From Halovivax ruber XH-70 (lineage in GTDB: Archaea > Halobacteriota > Halobacteria > Halobacteriales > Natrialbaceae), in contig NC_019964.1 of assembly GCF_000328525.1 (NCBI RefSeq), positions 1,178,001 to 1,242,000 on the forward strand: a stretch of DNA of 64,000 nucleotides. Reading direction: 5' to 3'. The translations under genes and the position numbers were made by a program. The number at the start of each line of letters is the position of its first letter. The stretch's first letter is position 1. Below are positions 18,232 through 27,321 of the stretch, piece after piece. A model generated the notes under the pieces. It was not told the origin of the DNA. It did no database searches and saw only the letters and a program-made list of their open reading frames with translations.

Positions 18232-19059
18232 TCACTCGAGCGTCGCGCCGGCTGGGTGGGTGACGCACCACTCCGGATCGTATCCCGCGTCGCTGAGTCC
18301 AGTACCGAGTGCGAAGACCGTCTCGCCGAGCATCGCCATCGACGCCTGCCCACCCGCTTCGCTGACTGCCCTGATCGCTTCGGTTACCGTCGGCGTCAAC
18401 AGGTCGGTCTCCCGGGCGAACTCCCGGGAGGCGTAGATGAAGGATCCGAGTGTCGGTTCCGAGACGACGCGTGACAGGGCGGTCTGGCCGGCCTGCGTGA
18501 TGTGATCTGTCTCTCCGGTGAGCACGTCCGCCGTCGACAGTTCGCCGAACGAGACGTATTCGACTCGGGCGCGATCGGGAATCCCATCGAGGGTGCCGTG
18601 TGGGGGGCTGCCAGGTTCGAGGCGGATCGGGATCCCCCCGCGGGCCTGTGCGACGACGTCCCCGAGGCCGGTTCCAGACTGCACTTCGGCCCCGTGTGCG
18701 ATCGTCACGAGTTCGTTCGTCGAGAGGCCGCGCTCGAAGACTCGGTTCGCAGCGAGCGCTGCACCGAGTGAAAGCCCGCCGGACACCCCGAACCCTGCTC
18801 CGAGTGGGACTGCCGCGGTCGCTTCGACTGTGGCGGTGACCTCGAGTGCATCGAGCACTCGCTCGACGGGTGCCATTTCGACCGCCTCATCGTTCAGTAC
18901 GATCGAGGTCGCATCGTCCGGCCGGACGGTTACCGAAACGCCGTCCGACAGTGTGAGTCCGGCGCCGCGAGACCCGGCTTTGGTCGGGTCGGGATCCGGC
19001 TGTGTCGTGAAAAATCCCGTAATGTGTCCCGGAACGAATGCGGATACCGCTTCACCCAT
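18232..19059 (-). CDS. Pantoate kinase (GHMP family)
   Basis: The 275-aa protein phosphorylates pantoate in the archaeal CoA pathway and feeds PPS (14272-15060). It has the pantoate kinase N-terminus EAVSAFVPGHITGFF, the GHMP ATP-binding loop TAAVPLGAGFGVSGGLSLGA and the later GTGLGDVVAQARGGIPIR glycine-rich motif. The frame is open 213 nt upstream of the chosen start, but that part is poor in family-like sequence, and ATG 19059 (MGEAVSAF) begins the conserved fold. It ends 281 bp before the DUF1508-repeat gene. Confidence 0.94.
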   Translation of the reverse strand: MGEAVSAFVPGHITGFFTTQPDPDPTKAGSRGAGLTLSDGVSVTVRPDDATSIVLNDEAVEMAPVERVLDALEVTATVEATAAVPLGAGFGVSGGLSLGAALAANRVFERGLSTNELVTIAHGAEVQSGTGLGDVVAQARGGIPIRLEPGSPPHGTLDGIPDRARVEYVSFGELSTADVLTGETDHITQAGQTALSRVVSEPTLGSFIYASREFARETDLLTPTVTEAIRAVSEAGGQASMAMLGETVFALGTGLSDAGYDPEWCVTHPAGATLE

Positions 19060-19375
19060 TGGCGAACCCTTCGCGTGAACGGGGATAAGGGTGAAGATTC
19101 TCATTTTGAACCCGGTCTGGCTAGTCGACCACTCGCTGCGTCGGCACGTTGGGTGCGCTTCGGCCACTCTTGCGCCCCATCCCTCCGTGTCCGTCGTCTC
19201 GTCGTGCGGAATCTGGTCGGCCCGACTGTCCGCGATCGGTATTGGGGCTGCTCGATGCCTTATCTCTCGCAATTCTGAGGGTTCTAACCGGGGCGGAAAT
19301 CACCGCTTGTCAGCGTGGTGGCTGTTATTTCGATTACTATATCTGTGATGCGATGAATAACAGGATAGCATAGGT
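19060..19375. other. Divergent promoter region of pantoate kinase and a transducer
   Basis: This 316-bp interval has no convincing gene. Its right end (19325-19375) is AT-rich with TTACTATATC about 40 bp before the transducer ATG, a plausible TATA region. The left part overlaps the open but non-conserved extension of the pantoate kinase frame. Confidence 0.5.
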
Positions 19376-21664
19376 ATGGCGGGATTCAATCCGATAACAG
19401 GGGTACGTCGACGATACGCGGTGAAGCTGGTGCTGTTACTGCTGGCGGTGGCAGTCCTCGTGGGTGGATTTGGGGGATTGATTTACGCACAGACGGGCGC
19501 GACGCTACAGGACGACACCGAGGCAGATCTGGAACACGTCACCGAACTACAGGCGTCGTCGATCGAAGAGCGTCTCGCGGCGAACCAGCGCCAGACGGTG
19601 ATGCTATCCCAGACCTCGGTCCTGCAGAGCGGTGAGCAGGCCCAGATCCAGCAGTTCATCGACGGCCAGGTCCGCACGATGGATGAGGCCGTTCTGGGAA
19701 TCCACTACGTCGATGCGAGTGCTGGAACCATCGAAGCCAGCACGATCGATGGAGCGACCGGCTCGGCCGGGGACGTGTCGTGGATCACGGACGGCTACGG
19801 CGACGGCGAACCCGTGCTGGCAGGGCCGTACGAGGACCCGGACACGAACACCCACACCGGCGTCATCGTGATGGACGTCGACGAATCGCATCGGGTCGCC
19901 GTTCTCTTCGACATGGCGGCGATCTCGGCGGATATCTCGACCGGCAGCGATGTCGGTGCCTCCACGCTCGTCATCACCGAAAGCGAGAACAAGGTCGTCA
20001 TTAGCGATACCGAGGACTCCCTCGGCAAGATCGATCCCCGATTCGAAGAGGTCTCGTTCGACGACGGCTCCGGGTACGCGGAACTCGACCTGAACGATGC
20101 CGACTCGACGGATGCGGCCGGCCAGGAGACCGTCGAATTCGATCAGACGGAGGGGACCATGGCGATCGGCTACTCGGTCATTCCGGGCACGGACTGGGTC
20201 GTCATGACGCACGAACCCAAATCACAGGCATTCGCACTCCGGTCTGATATCACGCAGTCGCTCGCAGGCCTCGTCGCGGTCGCCGTCCTCGGACTCGGGC
20301 TGATCGGCCTCGTCGTCGGCCGCAACACCAGCGGATCGCTTCGGACGCTCGCCTCGAAAGCCCGGGAGCTCGAATCGGGCAATCTGGAGACGGAACTCGA
20401 GTCCGATCGGATCGACGAGATCGGTCAGCTCTACGACGCGTTCGACAGCATGCGCCACTCGCTCGTCGACTCGATCGAACAGGCCGAGTCGGCACGCGAG
20501 CGAGCCGAGAATCGCGGTGAGGAACTCGCAGAACTGGCGACACACCTCCAGACGAAGGCCGAGTCGTTCCACGACGTCATGGAAGACGCGGCCGACGGCG
20601 ACATGACGGCGCGGATGGACACGGCGAGCCAGCACGAAGCGATGGAGGCCATCGCCAGCGAGTACAACCAGATGATGGACGAGATCGCCGCGACGACGGA
20701 CGAACTCAAACACTTCGCCGAGGAGGTGGCCGCCCACAGCCAGCAGGTCACGGCGAGTGCTCAGGAGGTCCAGACGGCCAGCAGCAAGGTGACTGACTCC
20801 GTCCAGGAGATCTCGACCAGCACGGACGAGCAGTACGAGACGTTCCAGACCGTCGCCACCGAGATGGACGACCTCGCGGCGACGACCGAGGAGATCGCGT
20901 CTCTCTCCGACGACGTGAGTCGGATCGCCGAGCAGACGGCCGAGGCCGGCGACCACGGTCAGTCCGCAGCCGAGTCGGCGATCGAGGCGATCGACGACAT
21001 CGACGACGACGCGGCGAACGCGGTCGCGGAGATCGAACACCTCCAGGACCAGATCGACGAGATCGAGGAGATCACGGAGTTCATCCAGGAAGTGGCCAAG
21101 CAGACCAACATGCTGGCGCTGAACGCGAACATCGAGGCCTCGCGGAGCGGAGACGAGACCGACGAAGGGTTCTCCGCAGTCGCCGAGGAGGTCAAGGATC
21201 TGGCGCTCGACGTGCAGGACTCCGCCGAGGAGATCGACAGCCTCGTCCAGAAGATCCAGACGCAGGGATCGCGAACCGCATCGGAGGTCCGAGAGACGCG
21301 GGACGCGGTCGCTCGCAATGCCGATGCGGTCTCCGAGGCCGTGGAGGCGCTGGACGACATCGCCGAGTACGCGGCGGAGACCCACGACGGGACCGAGGAG
21401 ATCAGCGCTGCCAGCCAGCAACAGGCCAGCTCGATCCAGGACGTCGTCTCACTGGTGGCCGAAGCCGAGGCGGAGAGCGAACGGGTCAGTGCCGAGGCGA
21501 GTACGGCCGCCGCGGCTGCGGAGGAACAGACGACGGCCCTCTCCGAAGTGACCGAGAGCGCGTCCGACCTCGCACAGCGCTCCGGCACGCTCCAGGAGCG
21601 TCTCGACGAGTTCGACACGCCAGGGGACACTGCCACCCCGCAGCAGGTCGACGCCGACGACTGA
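19376..21664 (+). CDS. Methyl-accepting chemotaxis transducer (cache-type)
   Basis: This 762-aa receptor has a first membrane helix at ~17-39, an extracellular cache-like sensor at ~40-290, a second helix at ~296-316, a HAMP domain (RTLASKARELESGNLETE) and a long coiled-coil signalling domain. The tip that contacts CheA/CheW is [19 protein letters not shown] followed by GFSAVAEEVKDLA. The sensor end (GYSVIPGTDWVVMTHEPKSQAFAL) resembles that of the second transducer at 54089-56485, so the two are paralogues. The ligand is unknown. The C-terminus lacks a CheR-binding pentapeptide like that of E. coli Tar. It is a single gene, not near che genes here. Confidence 0.93.
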   Translation: MAGFNPITGVRRRYAVKLVLLLLAVAVLVGGFGGLIYAQTGATLQDDTEADLEHVTELQASSIEERLAANQRQTVMLSQTSVLQSGEQAQIQQFIDGQVRTMDEAVLGIHYVDASAGTIEASTIDGATGSAGDVSWITDGYGDGEPVLAGPYEDPDTNTHTGVIVMDVDESHRVAVLFDMAAISADISTGSDVGASTLVITESENKVVISDTEDSLGKIDPRFEEVSFDDGSGYAELDLNDADSTDAAGQETVEFDQTEGTMAIGYSVIPGTDWVVMTHEPKSQAFALRSDITQSLAGLVAVAVLGLGLIGLVVGRNTSGSLRTLASKARELESGNLETELESDRIDEIGQLYDAFDSMRHSLVDSIEQAESARERAENRGEELAELATHLQTKAESFHDVMEDAADGDMTARMDTASQHEAMEAIASEYNQMMDEIAATTDELKHFAEEVAAHSQQVTASAQEVQTASSKVTDSVQEISTSTDEQYETFQTVATEMDDLAATTEEIASLSDDVSRIAEQTAEAGDHGQSAAESAIEAIDDIDDDAANAVAEIEHLQDQIDEIEEITEFIQEVAKQTNMLALNANIEASRSGDETDEGFSAVAEEVKDLALDVQDSAEEIDSLVQKIQTQGSRTASEVRETRDAVARNADAVSEAVEALDDIAEYAAETHDGTEEISAASQQQASSIQDVVSLVAEAEAESERVSAEASTAAAAAEEQTTALSEVTESASDLAQRSGTLQERLDEFDTPGDTATPQQVDADD

Positions 21665-22047
21665 TCCCCGCAACTGCTGATCCCGCCTATTTTCGCGGCC
21701 GTCTCGACACGTAGAGTGACTATCGAACCCGCACTCTCCCAAACGACGCTGATCGTATCTCGACCGCGCTGCTCGTTGTGACGTGGATTGAACAGATTGT
21801 CGGGCGACGGGACACGGAGGCCAACTGCCAGACGCGTTCGACTCTCCCCCTCGTGGCGATGGCCCATCCCTCTACTCGACGTACGTTTGGGATCGAACGT
21901 CCCGCCGGACTGGACACTGACCCTGCTGGCCAAGAAAACGCGGGTCGACGACGGGCGGGCGTTCACCGCCTGCTCGCTCACTAATTGCTGACCGCACGGT
22001 TCGCATATCGAGGTCGCCTAGCGAACTCGCACCTTACGGACTCAGCC

Positions 22048-22067
22048 GTTGACGATCTCGCGGGAAC
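22048..22067 (+). repeat. Direct repeat of the aspS 3' end
   Basis: These 20 bases match 22207-22226, inside the last codons of aspS, at 18 of 20 positions in the same orientation. The copies are 159 bp apart and bracket the hairpin-rich segment. Confidence 0.6.
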
Positions 22068-22069
22068 AA

Positions 22070-22090
22070 CGCGGGATCAAAGATCCCGCG
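22070..22090. repeat. Perfect 9-bp stem hairpin
   Basis: CGCGGGATC, a three-base AAA loop and GATCCCGCG form a perfect inverted repeat. It lies ~100 bp beyond the aspS stop and is flanked by the direct repeat at 22048-22067. Confidence 0.7.
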
Positions 22091-22185
22091 AGCTCCCCCT
22101 CGACGGGCCGCGACCAGTCCTACGGACTGAGTCGCTGCCGGTCCTGCAAGTCCCTCACTTCGTTCGCGCCTTGCCGGCTCCCAGG

Positions 22186-22206
22186 TTTGTCGCCTAGGGC
22201 GACAAA
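22186..22206 (-). terminator. Hairpin across the aspS stop codon
   Basis: TTTGTCGCC, a TAG loop and GGCGACAAA form a perfect 9-bp stem. The aspS stop codon (22194-22196) lies at the stem-loop boundary. On the aspS transcript this could act in 3' end formation or mRNA stability. There is no clear T-run, so the terminator role is inferred. Confidence 0.5.
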
Positions 22207-23498
22207 CGCTGGCGATCTCGCGGGAAGAGAACAGCTTCGCGAATGTTATCGAGGCCGAGCAGCGTCATGATGAGGCGCTCACCGCCGAGGCCGAAGCCGG
22301 CGTGGGGTGGCATGCCGTACTTGAACATCTTGGTGTAGTACTCGAACTGGTCGGGGTCGAGTCCCTGCTGTTCGAAGCCGGCGACGAGTTCGTCGTGGCG
22401 GTGTTCGCGCTGGCCACCGGAGACGAGTTCCATGCGCGGGTGCATGAGGTCGAAGCCGGTCGAGAGCTGTTCGTCCTCGTCGTGGTCCATGATGTAGAAC
22501 GGCTTGATCTCGCTTGGCCAGTCGGTGATGAAGTAGTGGCCGCCGACGTCGTCGCCGAGGGCCTTCTCGCCCTCGGTGGGGAGGTCGTCGCCCCAGACGA
22601 GTTGCTCGTCGAGTTCGCCCGTCGCGTTGATGCGCTCGATGGCTTCTTCGTAGGACAGTCGCGGGAAGCCCTCGTCGGGTGCCTCGAACTCCTCGGCGAG
22701 GCCGAGCGTCTCGAGTTCGTCGGCGCAGTTTTCGGCGACGGCTTCGTAGGCGGCGACGACGACCTCTTCGGCGACGTCCATCGCGTCGGACTGGTCGCAG
22801 AAGGCGCCCTCGAAGTCGATCGAGGTCGCCTCGTTAAGATGCCGCGGCGTGTTGTGCTCTTCCGCGCGGAAGATCGGCCCAATCTCGAAGACGCGCTCGA
22901 CGTTCGAGCCTGCGATCAGCTGCTTGAACAGCTGGGGCGACTGGTTCATGAACGCCTCCTCGCCGAAGTAGGTGATCGGGAACAGCTCCGTGCCACCCTC
23001 GGTGCCGGTGGCGACGATCTTCGGCGTCGTGATCTCCGTAGCGCGCAGGTCGCGGAAGCGCTCACGGACGGCCCGGAGAATCTCCGCGCGGATGGTGAAG
23101 ACCGCCTGTACCTCGGGTTTCCGGAGATCGAGCGTCCGGTTGTCGAGTCGTGTCGAAAGCTCGGCGTCGACCTTTCCGGACGGATCGAGCGGGAGCTCCG
23201 GATCGGCGTCGGAGATGATCTCGACCGATTCGGGTGTCACTTCGACGCCCGTGGGAGCGCGTGGCTCCTCTTCGACGTCGCCGGTGACCGAGATGACGCT
23301 CTCGCGAGACACGCCGAGACCGGTCTCGACGAGGTCGTCGTCCATCTCGTCCTTCTCGAACTTGATCTGAATCTTCCCCGAGACGTCTCGGAGGATGATG
23401 AAGGCGATACCGCCGAGGTCACGAATCTCGTGCACCCAGCCGGCGACGGTCGCCGACTCGCCGGGCTCGGCGTCTGCCGTGTACGTTCGGTCCTGCAT
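22194..23498 (-). CDS. aspS: Aspartyl-tRNA(Asp/Asn) synthetase
   Basis: The 434-aa class II synthetase charges tRNA with aspartate. An N-terminal OB-fold binds the anticodon ([21 protein letters not shown]). The catalytic domain has motif 1 and [13 protein letters not shown], motif 2 [20 protein letters not shown] and motif 3 [22 protein letters not shown]. The length is that of archaeal-type AspRS. Many archaeal enzymes of this type are nondiscriminating and also charge tRNA-Asn; this cannot be settled from sequence reading alone. The stop codon lies in a hairpin (22186-22206). Confidence 0.97.
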   Translation of the reverse strand: MQDRTYTADAEPGESATVAGWVHEIRDLGGIAFIILRDVSGKIQIKFEKDEMDDDLVETGLGVSRESVISVTGDVEEEPRAPTGVEVTPESVEIISDADPELPLDPSGKVDAELSTRLDNRTLDLRKPEVQAVFTIRAEILRAVRERFRDLRATEITTPKIVATGTEGGTELFPITYFGEEAFMNQSPQLFKQLIAGSNVERVFEIGPIFRAEEHNTPRHLNEATSIDFEGAFCDQSDAMDVAEEVVVAAYEAVAENCADELETLGLAEEFEAPDEGFPRLSYEEAIERINATGELDEQLVWGDDLPTEGEKALGDDVGGHYFITDWPSEIKPFYIMDHDEDEQLSTGFDLMHPRMELVSGGQREHRHDELVAGFEQQGLDPDQFEYYTKMFKYGMPPHAGFGLGGERLIMTLLGLDNIREAVLFPRDRQRLSP

Positions 23499-23590
23499 AC
23501 CAGCCGATTACCCAAGCGGCGACTTAAACGCCGTTATTTGCACCGGCCACCGCTCCCGCAGTGACACTGTTCGCACGCATTCGAGGCGTT

Positions 23591-24364
23591 TCACCCGTCC
23601 GGCTCGCCGACGATCCCGCCCGTCAGGCGGACGAGCCCCATCGCGTGTCGCGAATCGACCGTGGCCCGCGATTCGTCGTGAAGCCGTTCGTGTGCGGCCG
23701 CGACGCGCGTTTCGAGCTGGGCGACGAGATCCACGTCGTACCTGAGCTGCGTCGTCGGTGGCGTGGAGCCGACGACGAACCCTCGAAAAGCGCGGTTGAG
23801 AACAGGACCGCTCCAGTGATCGGTCGTCGTCGCGTTTGCCAGCACGACGCGTCCGCCCGGCCCGACGAGGTCACACCACGTCGAGACGGCAGCGGCGGGG
23901 TCCGGAAGCATGCCGACGAGAAACGTCGCGACCACTGCGTCGATGTCTGGCCCCGCCGCATCGAGGGGCGGCTGGGCCGCATCCCCGTGTACGACGGAGA
24001 CGTTTTCCAGATCCCTCGTTCGGTCCGCAGCCAGCGCGAGCACCTCGGGCGTGATGTCCACCCCGATCACTCTGCCCTCGTCGCCGACGCGTTCGCTGAG
24101 GTAGTCGAGGTTCGACCCGGTTCCACAGCCGAGTTCCACGACGGTATCGCCTGCCGAGAGGCCGCAGGCTGCGGCGACGGAACGCCGGACGTCTCGAACG
24201 CCGGGCAGCCAGGTCGCGAGCAGGTCGTACAGCCGTGCCCACCGACCGTAAAATTTCGTCGTGGCGTGTGATCCTGTGGTGGTCGGTCGGCTTCGCGCGG
24301 ATGGATCTACCGCTGGAACACGCTCGGTCTGCCTATCGTGACCCTCGGAACCGGACCGGACCAT
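23591..24364 (-). CDS. Class I SAM-dependent methyltransferase
   Basis: This 257-aa protein has a typical Rossmann methyltransferase fold: motif I VVELGCGTGSNLDYL, the acidic loop GRVIGVDITPEVLALAADR, and motif IV region DIDAVVATFLVGMLPDP. The FYGRWARLYDLLATWLPG start resembles UbiE/COQ5-like enzymes. The substrate cannot be read from the sequence. The first ~35 residues are low complexity, so the true start may be downstream of ATG 24364. It follows thiR on the same strand at 55 bp. Confidence 0.85.
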   Translation of the reverse strand: MVRSGSEGHDRQTERVPAVDPSARSRPTTTGSHATTKFYGRWARLYDLLATWLPGVRDVRRSVAAACGLSAGDTVVELGCGTGSNLDYLSERVGDEGRVIGVDITPEVLALAADRTRDLENVSVVHGDAAQPPLDAAGPDIDAVVATFLVGMLPDPAAAVSTWCDLVGPGGRVVLANATTTDHWSGPVLNRAFRGFVVGSTPPTTQLRYDVDLVAQLETRVAAAHERLHDESRATVDSRHAMGLVRLTGGIVGEPDG

Positions 24365-24419
24365 CGACTCCCTCTACACTGGCTGGCTCCTTGAAATGCC
24401 CAGTCCGAACCGACTCGAG

Positions 24420-25328
24420 TTAGAGTCCGGTCGAGACGACCTGCCGGACGTCGTCCGCGACCGTCTCGGCGTCTGGACCGAGGACGTACGTGATTGGCTC
24501 GATCCCGTCACCGCCGGTCTGGTAGAGGACGGTCGCCTCCGGCGCACTCGCGATGGCAGCACCGACGCTCGATTGCAGTTCCTCGGTTTCGTCGAATTCG
24601 ACGGCCGTGTGGCCGTCGGCCGTCAACGCGTCCAGAATGTCGGGGTCGTATCTGACGTTCAGGGCTGCGCTGGCGTCGCTTCCACGCTCCCTGGCGGCGA
24701 GCAGGATCGACGCGACGTGTTCGGAGACGCCGAACGCCGGATCGGCAGGTATCGTCGCTTGTCCTTTCACGTCGACGATTCGACCGGGAACGCCCGCGAC
24801 GTCGTCGATCGTGCTCGCGTCCGGAGTACAGGCGACGAGGTTCGTACCGACCGCGGGGATGAGCGAGGCGAATCCGCTCGTGTTCTCGATGATGCGCAGC
24901 CCACGCCTGAGCGAGGACCGGACTCGTTCGGCGGTCCGCAGTTCGCTCGTCGGATCGTGGACGCGGAACGACGGGTGATCGGCGAGTTCGGGTTCCTCGT
25001 ACTCGTGGAGCCGTGCGAGGACGTCGCCGCCGGCTTCGAGTTCACGGATGAGTACTTCGAGATCCACCAGCGCCTGGACGGACGTCACGGACCCGTCGGC
25101 GAGCCCGGTCGCGAGGTCGTCGACGTGCTCGCGGACGCGCTCGTCGTCGGCGATCTCGTCGTTGATCGTCACCTCGCCGTGGGCGTACTTCGAGACCGCG
25201 CTCTGACTGATGCCGAGGACCGACGCGACCTCGCGCTGGGTGAACCCCCGCTCGCGCAACTCGGCGGCGAGCATCGACCTGACGGTCGGCAGAAACTCTT
25301 CGACGACGAGTTCCTCGACGAATTTCAT
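24420..25328 (-). CDS. thiR: Thiamine regulator ThiR (HTH-ThiN)
   Basis: The 302-aa protein joins an N-terminal helix-turn-helix (ELRERGFTQREVASVLGISQ, then SAVSKYAHGE) to a C-terminal ThiN-type domain (RSSLRRGLRIIENTSGFASL, IPAVGTNLVACTPDA, VPGRIVDVKGQ). This architecture is known for archaeal ThiR, which senses thiamine phosphate through the ThiN domain and represses thiamine genes. Thi4 at 11461-12390 is an obvious possible target. The ThiN domain by itself is a thiamine-phosphate synthase in other archaea, so residual enzymatic activity is conceivable. It starts at ATG 25328, 48 bp from dcd. Confidence 0.92.
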   Translation of the reverse strand: MKFVEELVVEEFLPTVRSMLAAELRERGFTQREVASVLGISQSAVSKYAHGEVTINDEIADDERVREHVDDLATGLADGSVTSVQALVDLEVLIRELEAGGDVLARLHEYEEPELADHPSFRVHDPTSELRTAERVRSSLRRGLRIIENTSGFASLIPAVGTNLVACTPDASTIDDVAGVPGRIVDVKGQATIPADPAFGVSEHVASILLAARERGSDASAALNVRYDPDILDALTADGHTAVEFDETEELQSSVGAAIASAPEATVLYQTGGDGIEPITYVLGPDAETVADDVRQVVSTGL

Positions 25329-25376
25329 CCCGTGTCAGTAGACGGCCCCGGGAAATAACTCTGGGGTTTACGCCGT

Positions 25377-25976
25377 TCAGTTCTCGGACCGCTGGTCGCC
25401 ACCGAATTCGTGGTCGCCGCCGATCTTCGAGGCCTGCGGACCGGACTGATCCTGATACTTCGAACCACGGTCTGCGCCGTACGGCCGGTCGGCGGGCGAG
25501 GATAGTTCGGTGAATGTCAGCTGTGAGACGCGCATCCCCGGCGTCAGCGAGACGGGGGCGCTCCCGAGGTTCGAGAGTTCGAGGGTGATCTGACCACGAT
25601 AGCCCGGATCGCATAGGCCTGCCGTGGCGTGGACGACGACGGCGAGCCGACCGAGCGAGGACCGGCCCTCGACGTGAGCGATCAGGTCCGCGGGGATCTC
25701 GACGCGCTCGTGAGTCGTCCCGAGGACGAAGTCGCCAGGATGGAGGATGAAATCGTCGCCTTCGTCGACGACCGTCTCGGTCACGTACTCGCCGACTTCC
25801 TGCTCGGAGTTGGGGTGGATGCAGGGGATGTTCGTCCGGCGAAACTCGAGGAACTCGTTGCCGAGCCGGAGATCGACGCTGGCCGGCTGAATTTGCAACT
25901 CGAGGTCGTCGAGCGGCTCGATAACGAGGTCGCCAGCTTCGAGCCGGTCGAGGATGTCCGTATCCGAGAGGATCAT
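25377..25976 (-). CDS. dcd: dCTP deaminase
   Basis: The 199-aa enzyme deaminates dCTP to dUTP as a source of dTMP precursors. Family motifs are [14 protein letters not shown], the active-site [17 protein letters not shown] and [14 protein letters not shown]. The haloarchaeal-type C-terminal tail is [20 protein letters not shown]. The length is normal. It precedes thiR and the methyltransferase on the same strand, and the three may be one transcript. Confidence 0.96.
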   Translation of the reverse strand: MILSDTDILDRLEAGDLVIEPLDDLELQIQPASVDLRLGNEFLEFRRTNIPCIHPNSEQEVGEYVTETVVDEGDDFILHPGDFVLGTTHERVEIPADLIAHVEGRSSLGRLAVVVHATAGLCDPGYRGQITLELSNLGSAPVSLTPGMRVSQLTFTELSSPADRPYGADRGSKYQDQSGPQASKIGGDHEFGGDQRSEN

Positions 25977-26118
25977 GCTCGGAGACTGGCGCGGTCGCTG
26001 TTAAATGGTGCGGATCGACGTGACCGTGGGAGCCAAACTGGCGTGGCCGGCAGGGGCGGTCGCGTTGCTCCCGTCGACGGATCGTGGCGCCTATACTGGC
26101 GGGCAGCGAGACTGAGCT

Positions 26119-26457
26119 ATGAAGCAGGCGATCGTCGCTCGGACGGACATCGGAATGGGGACCGGAAAGCTGGCTGCACAGGTGGCGCACGCCTCGCTCT
26201 CGGCCTACGAGAAGGCCGGCTCGAGCCGGCGCCGGGAGTGGAAGTCGGGCGGCCAGAAGAAGGTCGTTCTGAAGGCCGCGAGCGAACGCGAACTCCACGA
26301 ACTGTCCGAGATCGCCGATCGCGAGGGACTCCCCAACGCCATCGTCCGCGACGCCGGCCACACGCAACTGGAGCCCGGCACCGTCACGACGCTGGCCGTC
26401 GGCCCCGCGGCGGACGATGCGGTCGATCGGGTGACGGGAGAGCTGTCGCTCTTTTGA
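26119..26457 (+). CDS. pth2: Peptidyl-tRNA hydrolase, Pth2 type
   Basis: The 112-aa archaeal/eukaryotic-type enzyme releases peptides from prematurely dropped peptidyl-tRNAs. It has the conserved start [20 protein letters not shown], then [18 protein letters not shown], the [19 protein letters not shown] segment and the usual short length. ATG 26119 is the first start of the conserved fold. The esterase gene follows after 114 bp. Confidence 0.96.
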   Translation: MKQAIVARTDIGMGTGKLAAQVAHASLSAYEKAGSSRRREWKSGGQKKVVLKAASERELHELSEIADREGLPNAIVRDAGHTQLEPGTVTTLAVGPAADDAVDRVTGELSLF

Positions 26458-26571
26458 GTCGATCTGTCCGTCTCGCCGGGGTTGACAGCCTGGAACGTTC
26501 CGCCCGCTGGCATCGATCTACGGGATCGCCGCCACGCGAAGGGATTTGAGGCCAGCACTCGTTTGACGCCT

Positions 26572-27222
26572 ATGACCGAGGATCCGCACGCAGAGACGGC
26601 CGTCGAGCGACGAGGGCCACCACTTTCGGATGCGGCGGCGGCAGTCCTGCTCGTCCACGGGCGGGGAGCGCGCGCCCGTGGAATGCTCGACTTCGCGTCC
26701 GAGATCGACCAGGAGGGCGTGGCGTACCTGGCGCCGCAGGCGGCACGTGGCACCTGGTATCCCCAGTCGTTCATGGCGCCGATCGACGCGAACGAACCGC
26801 ACCTGACCTCGGCGCTCGACAAGCTCGACACCGTTCGATCGACCATCGAAGACGCCGGAATCGACGCCGAACGGACGATTCTGCTCGGGTTCTCCCAGGG
26901 TGCCTGTCTGGCGACGGAGTTCGGCGCGCGGACCGCCCGGTCCTACGGCGGCGTCGTGGCACTGAGCGGCGGGCTGATCGGCCCGGAGGGAACCACGTTC
27001 GAGTACGACGGCGACCTGTCCAGCACGCGAGCGTTCTTCGGCTGCGGCGATCAGGACCCACACATCCCCGTCGAACGGGTTCACGACACCACCGCTGCGT
27101 ACGAGGACCTCGGTGCGACCGTGGACGAACGAATCTACGAGGGGATGGGCCACGGCGTCATCGAAGACGAGATGGACGCAGTCCGTGACCTCGTCGATGA
27201 GGTCGTCTCCCCCCGCTCGTGA
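26572..27222 (+). CDS. Alpha/beta hydrolase (phospholipase/carboxylesterase family)
   Basis: The 216-aa protein has an alpha/beta hydrolase fold of the small esterase group: LLVHGRGARARGM (oxyanion region), nucleophile elbow LGFSQGACLA, CGDQDPHIPVERV (acid region) and GMGHGVIEDE with the catalytic His. The substrate is unknown. The frame is open upstream, but ATG 26572 (MTEDPHAETA) is the best start. It lies between pth2 and truD on the same strand. Confidence 0.88.
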   Translation: MTEDPHAETAVERRGPPLSDAAAAVLLVHGRGARARGMLDFASEIDQEGVAYLAPQAARGTWYPQSFMAPIDANEPHLTSALDKLDTVRSTIEDAGIDAERTILLGFSQGACLATEFGARTARSYGGVVALSGGLIGPEGTTFEYDGDLSSTRAFFGCGDQDPHIPVERVHDTTAAYEDLGATVDERIYEGMGHGVIEDEMDAVRDLVDEVVSPRS

Positions 27223-27321
27223 CTGACAGATCTGCCTTCGGGAACAGACGGCCTGCTTGGGACTGACCATCGGCCCGAGTCGAACGGGTTTAGCACCTCC
27301 ACAGCGAACCGGAAGTCGTCA

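Larger units (their letters stand above)
21665..22193. other. 529-bp repeat-rich interval beside aspS
   Basis: I find no credible gene here. The left part (21665-22010) is unremarkable GC-rich sequence. The right part (22048-22206) is dense in structure: a near copy of the aspS 3' end, a 21-nt perfect hairpin, the common haloarchaeal string CTCACTTCGTTCGC at 22154-22167, and the aspS end hairpin. It reads like a small inserted or decayed element. Confidence 0.6.
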
